From Microbacterium sp. VKM Ac-2923 (lineage in GTDB: Bacteria > Actinomycetota > Actinomycetes > Actinomycetales > Microbacteriaceae), in NCBI RefSeq assembly GCF_022815605.1, contig NZ_JALGRP010000013.1, forward strand, positions 1 to 60,154: DNA of 60,154 nucleotides. The letters run 5' to 3'. Below are positions 17,218-25,180 of this stretch, piece by piece. The stretch's first letter is position 1. Each line of letters begins with the position of its first letter. The translations under genes were made by a program, and so were the position numbers. The notes beneath the pieces are model-generated. The model saw nothing but the letters and a program-made list of their open reading frames with translations. It was not told the origin of the DNA and did no database searches.

Positions 17218-17661
17218 CGTCCCTCCTAGGTGAGTACCGTCAGCGGGTGAGTTCTTTCCGGGCTTCGGGTGCCCGCGAACTCATGCGGCACATCATACTT
17301 CCGCCGTGGTACGTCAAAAGCGGGTGAGAGCGGAGGTGTGGAGAACGCCCGGCGTACTCCGTCCAGAATCGCCCGCCGACCCCGCTGACTTAACCCGATC
17401 GGTGCGCCCGAGGCCGAGTATCCGCCCCGTGTGGCCCGCAGCCGTGGCGCCGACGCTCGCGGGGGACCAGGGGGTCGATTCGGCCCCCTCCTCACCTTCC
17501 GCACCGCGACACGCGGCGGAGAACGGGTCGAAATAGGTCAGAATCCGCGTGATTCCGCGGTTCGGTTGATACTGTCGAGGCGGTCTCCCGACCACCGAGG
17601 AGGATCCCTCCTCGTCCGAGTAACGAGAGACGGCTTTCGCCGCCGTCTGGAGGACAACCAC
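17218..17661. promoter_or_regulatory. Intergenic region with the hup promoter
   Basis: About 440 bases with no supportable gene. TTGATACTGT at 17566-17575 looks like an extended -10 and would give hup a leader of about 80 bases. A GGAGG ribosome site occurs at about 17649. I see no clear -35 element and no obvious operator. Confidence 0.45.
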
Positions 17662-17949
17662 ATGGCCGACAAGTCCATCACCAAGACCGAGCTCGTCGCG
17701 AGCATCGCCAGCGCGACCGGGCAGAGCCAGTCCGCCGTGTCGGGCGTGCTCGACTCCCTCTTCTCCACCGTCTCCGAGGCGGTCGCCAAGGGCAGCAAGG
17801 TTTCGATCCCCGGCTGGATCGCCTTCGAGCAGGTCGCGACGTCCGCTCGCACGGGCCGCAACCCGCAGACGGGTGAGGAGATCTCCATCCCCGCCGGCAA
17901 GCGCGTCAAGGTCACCGCGGGCTCCAAGCTCAAGGCCGCCGTCAAGTAA
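17662..17949 (+). CDS. hup: HU-family DNA-binding protein
   Basis: A 95-residue nucleoid protein of standard HU length. It has the dimerising helices (T-K-T-E-L-V-A-S-I-A) and the DNA-embracing arm region G-R-N-P-Q-T-G-E-E-I-S-I-P-A. It lacks the lysine-rich C-terminal tail of mycobacterial HupB. Third positions are almost all G or C, as in highly expressed genes. It is monocistronic and followed by a perfect palindromic terminator. Confidence 0.95.
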   Translation: MADKSITKTELVASIASATGQSQSAVSGVLDSLFSTVSEAVAKGSKVSIPGWIAFEQVATSARTGRNPQTGEEISIPAGKRVKVTAGSKLKAAVK

Positions 17950-17969
17950 GACGACGTCTCGCGTGCGAC

Positions 17970-17999
17970 GAAGGGGGGATGCCGCGGCATCCCCCCTTC
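17970..17999. terminator. Perfect 15-bp palindrome after hup
   Basis: GAAGGGGGGATGCCG is followed directly by its exact reverse complement, allowing a long GC stem with a minimal loop, 20 bases after the hup stop. The tail is only CTTCGGT, so termination may depend on stem strength. Confidence 0.8.
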
Positions 18000-18028
18000 G
18001 GTGCGCCCGGGCGACGTAGGCTGGACGG

Positions 18029-20014
18029 GTGAATCCCCGACTTCTGCGCGTCGCGGGGCCCGTCATCCTGATTGCGGTCTCGATCGTCGCCGTCGTCGCC
18101 GGGCTGGCGTTCGGTGGCGGAGCGGCCCCCGGGCGTCTGGCGGACGCAGGCCCCGTGGTGCGCTGGGGTCTGCCGATCGCCACGGTCGTGGTCAACCTCG
18201 CGGCGGCCACCATGGTCGGATCGCTGGTGCTCGCGCTGTTCGCCCTGCCGGCGGGGGAGCGGTCTTTCGAGATCGCCCTCGACACGGCCTCGATCGGCGC
18301 CGCCCTCTTCACGGTCGCGGCGGCGGTCACGGGGTACATGACGTTCCTCAACGTGCTCAACGCCACCCCGACGCTCGACGCCGTCTTCGGCCAGCAACTC
18401 GGACGCTTCCTCGTCGAGAGTCCGCCCGGACAGGCCTGGTTGATCACCACGATCGCCGGAGCCGTGCTCACCGTGCTCACCTTCGCGGTGCGATCCTGGA
18501 TCCCGACGCTGATCGTGGCGATCCTCGCTCTGGCGTCACTCGTCCCGATGGGGACCCAGGGTCACGCCGGCACCGAGGCCAGCCACGACGCGGCGGTCGT
18601 CTCCCTCGTCCTGCACATCATGGCCGCGGCGGCCTGGCTGGGCGGTCTCATCCTGCTGGTGGTGGTGCGCCCGGCCATGTCGCGGGGGCAGCTGCAGACC
18701 ACCCTGATGCGATACTCCTCGATCGCGCTCGTGGCTTTCATCGTGGTCGCGGTCTCGGGCACCGTGCGCGCGTCGATCAGCCTGCTCGGCCTCGAGAACC
18801 TCTGGTCGCCCTATGGCGCACTGGTGCTGGTCAAGGTCGTCGCCCTGGTCGCCATGGGCGTCCTCGGCGCCTGGTACCGCCGCCGCCTCATCTCGCGCAT
18901 GGCCGACGAGACGGGCTCCGCGCGGTTCTGGGGCGTCATCACGCTCGAGCTGGTGTTCATGGGCATCGCCAGTGGTGTCGCGGCGGCGCTCGCGCGGACG
19001 CCCCCGCCCGCTGAGGCGCCCCTGGTGGGCACGACCCCGGCCGAGGTGCTCACCGGAGCGCCGCTGCCACCGGAGCTCACCCTGGAGCGCTGGTTCACGG
19101 CGTGGAACGTCGACCTGCTCTGGACGTTCGTCGTCGCCTTCGGCCTCTTCTTCTACCTCGCCGGCGTCTGGCGGTTGCTCCGTCGCGGCGACACCTGGCC
19201 GATCCACCGCACCGTGCTGTGGTGCCTCGGTCTCTTCGGAGTGTTCTGGGTCACGTCGGGGCCGATCAACGTCTACCAGGACTACCTCTTCAGCATGCAC
19301 ATGATCGGGCACATGCTGCTCTCGATGGCGATCCCCTTGCTGCTCGTATCGGGGGCGCCGGTGTCGCTCGCGGCGCGCGCGATCCGCAAGCGCGACGACG
19401 GCACGCGCGGCGGACGCGAGTGGATCCTGTGGGCCGTGCACAACCCGGTCGCGAAGGTGCTGACCAATCCCTACGTCGCAGCGGGCCTGTTCATCGGATC
19501 CCTCTGGGCCTTCTACTACACCGACCTCTTCCGGTGGTCGCTGTACGACCACGTCGGCCACGTCTGGATGGTCGCGCACTTCCTGGTCACGGGCTACCTG
19601 TTCGTGCTCAGCCTCGTCGGCATCGATCCGGTGCCCTTCCGCCTCGCCTACCCGATGCGCCTGCTGGTGCTCATCGCGATCATGGCGATGCACGCCTTCT
19701 TCGGCATCGCCATCATGATGAACGCCGGCCTGATGGTGTCGGAGTGGTTCGGAGCAATGGGACGCACCTGGGGGGCGACACCCCTACAGGACCAGTACGT
19801 GGGCGGCGGTGTGGCCTGGTCGGTCGGTGAGATCCCGACCCTGATCCTCGCGATCACGGTGGCGATCCAGTGGAGCCGGAGCGACGAGCGTCAGCAGAAG
19901 CGCCGCGACCGTCATGTCGACCGGGTGGGCGACCTCGAGCTCGACGCCTACAACCAAGAGCTGGCGCGCTTGGCCGACCGCGATGCCCGCGTCGCCGCCC
20001 GCGGCGGCAGCTGA
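18029..20014 (+). CDS. CopD-CtaG fusion: copper resistance / cytochrome c oxidase assembly membrane protein
   Basis: A 661-residue protein with about fourteen membrane segments. The first half (to about residue 330) is CopD-like (G-H-A-G-T-E-A-S-H-D, W-L-G-G-L). The second half is a CtaG/Caa3-type domain (S-G-P-I-N-V-Y-Q-D-Y-L-F-S-M-H-M-I-G-H-M-L and H-V-W-M-V-A-H-F). Histidine-methionine pairs in the membrane suit copper delivery to cytochrome oxidase. Such fusions are common in actinobacteria. GTG 18029 is preceded by TAGGCT at six bases, so the mRNA is probably leaderless. The C-terminal 50 residues are charged and cytoplasmic. Confidence 0.88.
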   Translation: MNPRLLRVAGPVILIAVSIVAVVAGLAFGGGAAPGRLADAGPVVRWGLPIATVVVNLAAATMVGSLVLALFALPAGERSFEIALDTASIGAALFTVAAAVTGYMTFLNVLNATPTLDAVFGQQLGRFLVESPPGQAWLITTIAGAVLTVLTFAVRSWIPTLIVAILALASLVPMGTQGHAGTEASHDAAVVSLVLHIMAAAAWLGGLILLVVVRPAMSRGQLQTTLMRYSSIALVAFIVVAVSGTVRASISLLGLENLWSPYGALVLVKVVALVAMGVLGAWYRRRLISRMADETGSARFWGVITLELVFMGIASGVAAALARTPPPAEAPLVGTTPAEVLTGAPLPPELTLERWFTAWNVDLLWTFVVAFGLFFYLAGVWRLLRRGDTWPIHRTVLWCLGLFGVFWVTSGPINVYQDYLFSMHMIGHMLLSMAIPLLLVSGAPVSLAARAIRKRDDGTRGGREWILWAVHNPVAKVLTNPYVAAGLFIGSLWAFYYTDLFRWSLYDHVGHVWMVAHFLVTGYLFVLSLVGIDPVPFRLAYPMRLLVLIAIMAMHAFFGIAIMMNAGLMVSEWFGAMGRTWGATPLQDQYVGGGVAWSVGEIPTLILAITVAIQWSRSDERQQKRRDRHVDRVGDLELDAYNQELARLADRDARVAARGGS

Positions 20015-20225
20015 GCGGATCCGTCCTCGGGCGGTGCTCGGAGCGGCCGCGTGTGGTCCCCGGGCGTGCCGGGTGGTGCCGGGCCGTGCCTGGACGTGCC
20101 GCGCGGCGCGCAACGGCGGGGTGTTCGGGTGATGTGCCGGGCCGAAGGCGCATCGGACGGCGGGCGCGCGAGCGGTCCGCGGTTGGGCACCGGGGGCGGC
20201 GTGCCCGCGGCATCCGTCCGGGGCG

Positions 20226-21305
20226 TCAGTCGGAGGAGCCGCCGACGAGGATGGATGCCGAGCCGTCGGGCTGCACGGTGATCTGACCGTCGACGGTGAA
20301 GTCGACATCGTCCTCGACCGTGCGGACGCTGCCGTCGAAGATCGAGCGGATGTCGACCTCGATGTGCGCGACCGCCTTCGCCGAGGGGATGCGCCAGCCC
20401 GCGCCGTCGGGCTCGACCGTGACCGTGGGCTGCTCGACGATCGACCACGAGGGGGCGTCGTCGATGCGGTTGCGCACCGTGAAGCCGAACGGGCAGCCCG
20501 TGGGTTGCAGAACTTTCTGCTCGGCGCAGGCCGAGAGGAAGTCCTCGACCCGCTGCTGCACGATCCCGAGGAACTCCTCCGTCGGCTGCGCCTGCACATC
20601 GACGGGGATGCCGGCCAGCGGCGCGTCGGCGAGCACGGCCACGCCGGGGGTCGAGGAGATCGCCGTGTCGACCGCCACCGAGTACAGCCCGGGGGAGAAG
20701 ACCAGCAGGGGGAGGGCGGCGGTGGGATCGACGTCGCCGCCCTGGAGCGAGACCTGCCGCTTGTCGACCTCGAACCCGTTGACGGCGAAGCGCATCGACC
20801 CCTGGACCGACAGGTCGATCACCGACAGCGGACTGCGGGCGAAGCGCCAGCGGGGCAGAAGGGCGCCCCCGGTGTCGCGCTGCACGTCGAAGGTGGTCGC
20901 GCCCTCGTACCCGCCCACGGAGTAGCGGACGGTGACGCGCGTGCGATCGCCGTCGACGGTCTCGTCGGTGATGACGGCATCCGTCACCGCCTGCAAAGAT
21001 TCGGGACGCAGAAGAGCCTCGGATGCCGTGAGGGGCAGGCCCGCGGCCTCGAGTTCGGTGGAGTCGACGGCGACGCCGGGCACGGCGAGCGCCTCGGCGG
21101 CGCGGCGCTCCTCGAGCAGTTCGAGGTAGTGCAGGACGAAAGCGCGGGGACTGTAGAACTCTCGGTACAGCGAGGCAGCGCCCGCACCCAGAGCGGCGAC
21201 GAGCAGCACCCCGATGAGGATCATCGCGGGGATCTCGAATCGACGGCGCACGCGCACGCCGCGGACGCCCTCGGGCGTCGCGGGCCCCCCACCGGCGTTG
21301 CTCAC
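20226..21305 (-). CDS. Single-pass membrane protein, unknown function
   Basis: A 359-residue protein with a basic cytoplasmic N-terminus (VRVRRRFEIP), one membrane segment (about residues 26-45) and a large extracytoplasmic part. That part shows NTF2-like repeats: Y-S-P-R-A-F-V-L-H-Y-L-E-L-L-E-E-R-R-A-A-E-A-L begins the first, and similar blocks recur. One cysteine pair (S-A-C-A-E...T-G-C-P) may form a disulfide. GTG 21305 lies six bases after TAGACT on this strand, a leaderless start. The gene is convergent with ctaG across about 210 bases of GTGCC-rich sequence. Homologues in actinobacteria are uncharacterised. Confidence 0.75.
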   Translation of the reverse strand: MSNAGGGPATPEGVRGVRVRRRFEIPAMILIGVLLVAALGAGAASLYREFYSPRAFVLHYLELLEERRAAEALAVPGVAVDSTELEAAGLPLTASEALLRPESLQAVTDAVITDETVDGDRTRVTVRYSVGGYEGATTFDVQRDTGGALLPRWRFARSPLSVIDLSVQGSMRFAVNGFEVDKRQVSLQGGDVDPTAALPLLVFSPGLYSVAVDTAISSTPGVAVLADAPLAGIPVDVQAQPTEEFLGIVQQRVEDFLSACAEQKVLQPTGCPFGFTVRNRIDDAPSWSIVEQPTVTVEPDGAGWRIPSAKAVAHIEVDIRSIFDGSVRTVEDDVDFTVDGQITVQPDGSASILVGGSSD

Positions 21306-21406
21306 GTACCCAGTCTAAGAAGCGCACCTGCGCAGACGCCGCGCGGCGCCCCGCGACGTCGCAGTCCCGCGCAATCCCGCGGATCGCGCGGGACGGCGCG
21401 GTGACC

Positions 21407-22240
21407 TCACGCGACGACGAGCGATTGCACGACGGCGACGGCGGCGAGCTGGCCGCCCGCGATCGCCGCAGCGAGCGAGAACATCGGGCCGGGAAGGTGG
21501 TCGGGCTGGGCGATGTCGCCCACCGCGTACACGCCCTCCACGCTCGTGCGCCCGAACGGGTCGGTGCGCACGGCGCCTGATTCCTGGCGTTCGAGGCCGA
21601 GCGCGTCGACGATCTCCCCGCGCACCGTCCACGTGGGAGCGACGAACGCGCCCGCCACGTCGCGCGCGGTGCCGTCGGTCAGTTCCAGGCGCAACCCGTC
21701 GTCCGTGCCCGAGACCGCGCGCACGTCGGCGGGTGCCACGACATGGACCTCGGATGCCACCGGCTCGAGCATCGCCGCGAGCGCGGCGGCGTGCGCCGAC
21801 GCGTTGACGACCGCCACCGGGCGCCCGGAGAACTCGTGCCCGTGGCAGAACGGGCAGTTGGCGACGGTGTCGCCCCAGTGCTCGGCCAGGCCTGGGATGG
21901 GAGGGAGCTCGTCGGCGACGCCGGTCGCGAGGATGACGGCGCGCGCGCGAAGCTGGCCGCCGTCGATCGTCACGATGAGGCCGTCTTCCTCTCGCTCGAC
22001 GGTCGACACAGCGGCATCCCGGATCTCGACGGTGTCGTAGGCGGCGATCTCGGCGCGCGCGAGGCGGCGGAGCTCGGCCGGATCACGACCGTCGTTGGTC
22101 AGCAGGTTGTGGGCGTGGCGGACGGTGCCGTTTCGGTAGGCGCCGGAGTCCAGCAGCAGGGTGCGCCGGTGCATCCGGCCGAGGGTGAGCGCCGCTTGAA
22201 GGCCTGCCGGCCCCCCACCGATGATGATCGCGTCGTACAC
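21407..22240 (-). CDS. Thioredoxin-reductase-like FAD/NAD(P) oxidoreductase
   Basis: A 277-residue flavoprotein: N-terminal FAD site I-I-G-G-G-P-A-G-L-Q-A-A, redox pair C-P-F-C in N-C-P-F-C-H-G (about residues 127-130), and a C-terminal G-V-Y-A-V-G-D-I FAD motif. The NADPH domain has only a degenerate dinucleotide motif (V-V-N-A-S-A-H-A), as in several monomeric relatives. It may reduce a thiol partner or act as an oxidase. I chose GTG 22240 because GGAAGGA lies just upstream; the frame stays open to 22285, but that start would sit in the operator. It is divergent from, and probably controlled by, the MerR gene. Confidence 0.8.
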   Translation of the reverse strand: MYDAIIIGGGPAGLQAALTLGRMHRRTLLLDSGAYRNGTVRHAHNLLTNDGRDPAELRRLARAEIAAYDTVEIRDAAVSTVEREEDGLIVTIDGGQLRARAVILATGVADELPPIPGLAEHWGDTVANCPFCHGHEFSGRPVAVVNASAHAAALAAMLEPVASEVHVVAPADVRAVSGTDDGLRLELTDGTARDVAGAFVAPTWTVRGEIVDALGLERQESGAVRTDPFGRTSVEGVYAVGDIAQPDHLPGPMFSLAAAIAGGQLAAVAVVQSLVVA

Positions 22241-22276
22241 GATGAAGTCCTTCCGCTTGTGTTCTCGTCCATCGTG

Positions 22277-22300
22277 TGACTTCATGTCGACATGAAGTCA
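22277..22300. promoter_or_regulatory. Perfect palindromic operator of the MerR/oxidoreductase pair
   Basis: TGACTTCATGTC is followed directly by its exact reverse complement GACATGAAGTCA. The right half contains the MerR start codon (ATG 22292), so bound regulator would cover both its own translation start and the divergent promoter. The ACTTCATGT spacing is in the size range of MerR operators. Confidence 0.75.
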
Positions 22301-22777
22301 AGTGCGATCTCGGACGGCGAGTCGATCGGCGCGGCGGCCAGGCGGTTCGGCCTCGACACCCACGTGCTGCGCCACTGGGAGGATGCGGGTCTGCTGCTCC
22401 CCGCCCGCGACGGCGCAGGTCGGCGTCGCTACGGCGACGACGACGCCGTCCGCATCGCGGTGATCCTGCGCAACAAGGCGGCGGGGCTCTCTCTCGAGCA
22501 GATCCGGGTGCTGCTCGACGACGACGCCCCCGACCGGCACCGGGTGCTCGAGGAGCACGTCGCCGAACTGGACCGCCGTGCCGCAGACATCGCGCAGGCG
22601 CGGGCGATGACCGAGCACGCGCTGCGCTGCCGGTCGCATGACATCACCCAGTGTCCGCGGTTCCGCAGCCACGTCGCCGACGTCCTCTCGGGTGAGGCGC
22701 GTTGGCTGCTCCTGCACACCGAGCCGGCGGGCGGGCCCGTGGGCGCGACGCTGCCCGCGGGCGAGCACGCGAACTAG
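22292..22777 (+). CDS. MerR-family transcriptional regulator
   Basis: A 161-residue MerR regulator. The winged helix covers residues about 11-75 (S-I-G-A-A-A-R-R-F-G-L then H-V-L-R-H-W-E-D-A-G-L-L), followed by a dimerising coiled coil and two late cysteines (A-L-R-C-R-S-H-D-I-T-Q-C-P) that could sense thiol stress or metal. ATG 22292 lies inside the perfect palindrome. The divergent thioredoxin-reductase-like gene is the obvious target. Confidence 0.85.
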   Translation: MKSSAISDGESIGAAARRFGLDTHVLRHWEDAGLLLPARDGAGRRRYGDDDAVRIAVILRNKAAGLSLEQIRVLLDDDAPDRHRVLEEHVAELDRRAADIAQARAMTEHALRCRSHDITQCPRFRSHVADVLSGEARWLLLHTEPAGGPVGATLPAGEHAN

Positions 22778-22786
22778 CATGGGCCG

Positions 22787-24169
22787 GTGACCACGCCGCC
22801 CCTTTCCGTCGAGCAGCAGGCGCTGTTCCGGCTGATCGAGGACACCCGCGAGCACGTCTTCGTCACCGGCCGCGCGGGCACGGGCAAGTCCACGCTGCTG
22901 CAGCACCTGGCGTACAACACCAAGAAGCAGATCGCCGTGTGCGCGCCGACGGGGGTGGCCGCCCTCAACGTCGAGGGGCAGACGATCCACTCGCTCTTCC
23001 GCCTGCCCATCGGGTTGATCGCGAACGGCGACATCGACCAGAACGACGCCACCCGGAAGCTCCTCAACGCCATCGACACCCTGGTGATCGACGAGATCTC
23101 GATGGTCAACGCCGACCTGATGGATGCCATCGACCGATCGCTCCGCCAGGCCCGCGGTCGTCGTTCGGAGCCGTTCGGCGGCACGCAGATCGTGATGTTC
23201 GGCGATCCGTACCAGCTGGCCCCGGTGCCGCCGCGCGGCGACGAGGCGCGCTACATCGCCGACCATTACCGCTCGTTCTGGTTCTTCGACGCGAAGGTCT
23301 GGTCGGGTGAGGCCGCGAGCGACGGACTCATCGACATCGGCCGGCACGGAGCCGACCTTCACGTCAACGAGCTCGTCGAGATCCACCGGCAGTCCGACCC
23401 CGGCTTCAAGACACTGCTCAACGCGGTGCGGTACGGCCGCGTCACGGCCGAGATGGCCGGCATCCTGAACACCGCCGGAGCGCGCACGCCCCCGCATCCG
23501 GCCGACGGTGAGCATCCGATCATCACGCTCGCCACCCGCAACGACCGCGTGAACACGATCAACCGTCGCCACCTCGAGGAGCTCATCGGGCGCACGCAAA
23601 CGGCCGCCGCCGAGATCTCGGGCGACTTCGGCCGCGGTGAGGCGAACTACCCCGCCGAGATGGAGCTCACGCTCAAGGTCGGGGCGCAGGTGATGTTCCT
23701 CCGCAACGACGGGGCGCAGTTCGGCGAGGCGCCCCGCTGGGTCAACGGCACGATCGGCACGGTCACCCGCATCGCGGGCGACAGCGTGCGGGTCGAGGTC
23801 GACGGCATCCAGCACGATGTCGAGCCCGCCGTCTGGGAGAGGTACCGCTACGCCTACGACCCGGGGACGAAGAACCTTTCGCGCGAGATCGTTGCGGAGT
23901 TCACGCAGTTCCCGCTTCGGTTGGCGTGGGCGGTGACGATCCACAAGTCGCAGGGCAAGACCTACGACCGCGCGGTCGTCGACCTCGGCTCGGGTGCCTT
24001 CGCCCCGGGGCAGACGTACGTGGCGCTCAGTCGGCTCACCTCTCTCGACGGCCTGTACCTGACGAGACCGCTCCGCCCCGGCGACATCCGGGTCGACGAA
24101 GACGTCCGCCGCTTCATGAAGCAGACGTGGCTGAACCGGCAGGACACGGCGGCGGCGCGGCAGGCGTAG
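22787..24169 (+). CDS. PIF1-like / RecD2-like DNA helicase (superfamily 1)
   Basis: A 460-residue helicase. Motif I is G-R-A-G-T-G-K-S-T (about residues 27-35), motif II V-I-D-E-I-S-M, motif III F-G-D-P-Y-Q-L-A-P-V, and late motifs A-V-T-I-H-K-S-Q-G-K-T-Y-D and Y-V-A-L-S-R. This set is typical of PIF1-type 5'-3' helicases that resolve G-quadruplexes and R-loops. GTG 22787 follows TAGCAT by six bases, a leaderless start nine bases after the MerR stop. The 3' end is embedded in a degenerate repeat that copies its last codons. Confidence 0.85.
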   Translation: MTTPPLSVEQQALFRLIEDTREHVFVTGRAGTGKSTLLQHLAYNTKKQIAVCAPTGVAALNVEGQTIHSLFRLPIGLIANGDIDQNDATRKLLNAIDTLVIDEISMVNADLMDAIDRSLRQARGRRSEPFGGTQIVMFGDPYQLAPVPPRGDEARYIADHYRSFWFFDAKVWSGEAASDGLIDIGRHGADLHVNELVEIHRQSDPGFKTLLNAVRYGRVTAEMAGILNTAGARTPPHPADGEHPIITLATRNDRVNTINRRHLEELIGRTQTAAAEISGDFGRGEANYPAEMELTLKVGAQVMFLRNDGAQFGEAPRWVNGTIGTVTRIAGDSVRVEVDGIQHDVEPAVWERYRYAYDPGTKNLSREIVAEFTQFPLRLAWAVTIHKSQGKTYDRAVVDLGSGAFAPGQTYVALSRLTSLDGLYLTRPLRPGDIRVDEDVRRFMKQTWLNRQDTAAARQA

Positions 24170-24286
24170 CCCCGGGCGGCGCACCGGGCAGGACGCGGCG
24201 GCGGCGCGGCAGGCGTAGTGCCCGGAAGGGCGCGGCGACAGCCAGGCGGGCGTAGCCCCGCGCGGCGCACCGGGCAGGACGCGGCG
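24138..24286. repeat. Degenerate repeats copying the 3' end of the helicase gene
   Basis: The last ten codons and stop of the helicase (24138-24169) recur nearly identically at 24187-24218, again ending in a TAG. The following block GGGCGGCGCACCGGGCAGGA (24174-24193) recurs with one change at about 24260-24279. Stepwise duplication of a GC-rich 3' end explains the pattern. The stretch to 24342 holds no gene. Confidence 0.75.
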
Positions 24287-24342
24287 GGGGCTTCACCGGG
24301 CGTCGCCGTGCGCGGGGCGCGATGCCCGGCGGTCGCGATCGC

Positions 24343-24996
24343 TCAGGCGACCTGGTCGGCCTTCGCGCGGGTCAGGTCGGCGAACAGCTCGGTGGTGAAG
24401 CGGTAGGCGACGAGGACCTCGGCGATGACGCGCTCCTTCTCGTCGTCGTCCCACGGGGCGGCGTCCAGCTGTTCGCGATAGACGCTCTTGAAGGCCTTCG
24501 GATCGGCGATGTCGCCGAAGAGCAGGAAGCCGATGCCGTTGGTCTCGAATCCGAAGCGGCGCTGCATCAGACGACCGATCGACGGTCCGCCCGACAGGTC
24601 GCCGAGGAACCGCGTGTAGTGGTGCGCGACGAACCCGCCCGGCCAGGTCGCGGCGACCCGGCGGATCCTCGACACGTAGGCCTGCGTGGTGGGCAGCGGG
24701 TGGATCTCATCCCGCCAGTGCGCACCGATGAGGAAAGCGAGATCGGCCTCGAGCGCGGGCAGGCGCGAGAGCTTGTCGCTGAGGAAGACGGATGCCACCG
24801 GATCGGTGCGCATGCGCGCCGATGCCGCCTCGAGGGCGGAATACAAGAACCAGTGCTGGGAGATGAGGGCGATGTAGTCGTCGCGGGTGCCGGCGCCGGT
24901 GAGCAGGTCGGTCATGAAGCCGTCGCACTCGCGCGGCGAGTGCGCGCTGCTGGAGCGCTCGCGCAGGGCCGTGGAGAACGGGAGGACGACGTTCAT
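24343..24996 (-). CDS. hmuO: Heme oxygenase
   Basis: A 217-residue biliverdin-producing heme oxygenase of usual bacterial length. The proximal histidine is in S-S-S-A-H-S (about residue 19), and the distal helix shows F-L-G-D-L-S-G-G, the flexible glycine motif that binds O2. It opens heme to release iron, CO and biliverdin. ATG 24996 lies six bases after TATGAT, and a DtxR/IdeR-type iron box overlaps the -35 region, so expression should rise when iron is scarce. No heme importer is adjacent. Confidence 0.9.
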   Translation of the reverse strand: MNVVLPFSTALRERSSSAHSPRECDGFMTDLLTGAGTRDDYIALISQHWFLYSALEAASARMRTDPVASVFLSDKLSRLPALEADLAFLIGAHWRDEIHPLPTTQAYVSRIRRVAATWPGGFVAHHYTRFLGDLSGGPSIGRLMQRRFGFETNGIGFLLFGDIADPKAFKSVYREQLDAAPWDDDEKERVIAEVLVAYRFTTELFADLTRAKADQVA

Positions 24997-25016
24997 GCGG
25001 CCATCATACGCAAACG

Positions 25017-25032
25017 GTTAGGTTTACCTAAC
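25017..25032. promoter_or_regulatory. DtxR/IdeR-type iron box
   Basis: GTTAGGTTTACCTAAC has exact 7-base inverted half-sites and matches the DtxR consensus TTAGGTTAGCCTAACC well. It lies over the presumed -35 of the leaderless heme oxygenase promoter. Confidence 0.8.
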
Positions 25033-25180
25033 CCCCTCTGTGCTGCGGGACGTCGCCGCCGCGGCAGACGTGATGCACACGTGACGTTCGGCGTGCGCAA
25101 GCGGCGGGTTCAGCCGGACGCCGTGTGTTTGAATGCATCCGGAGCGCGCTTCGTCGCGCTCGAAAACGTGGGGGGTTCAC

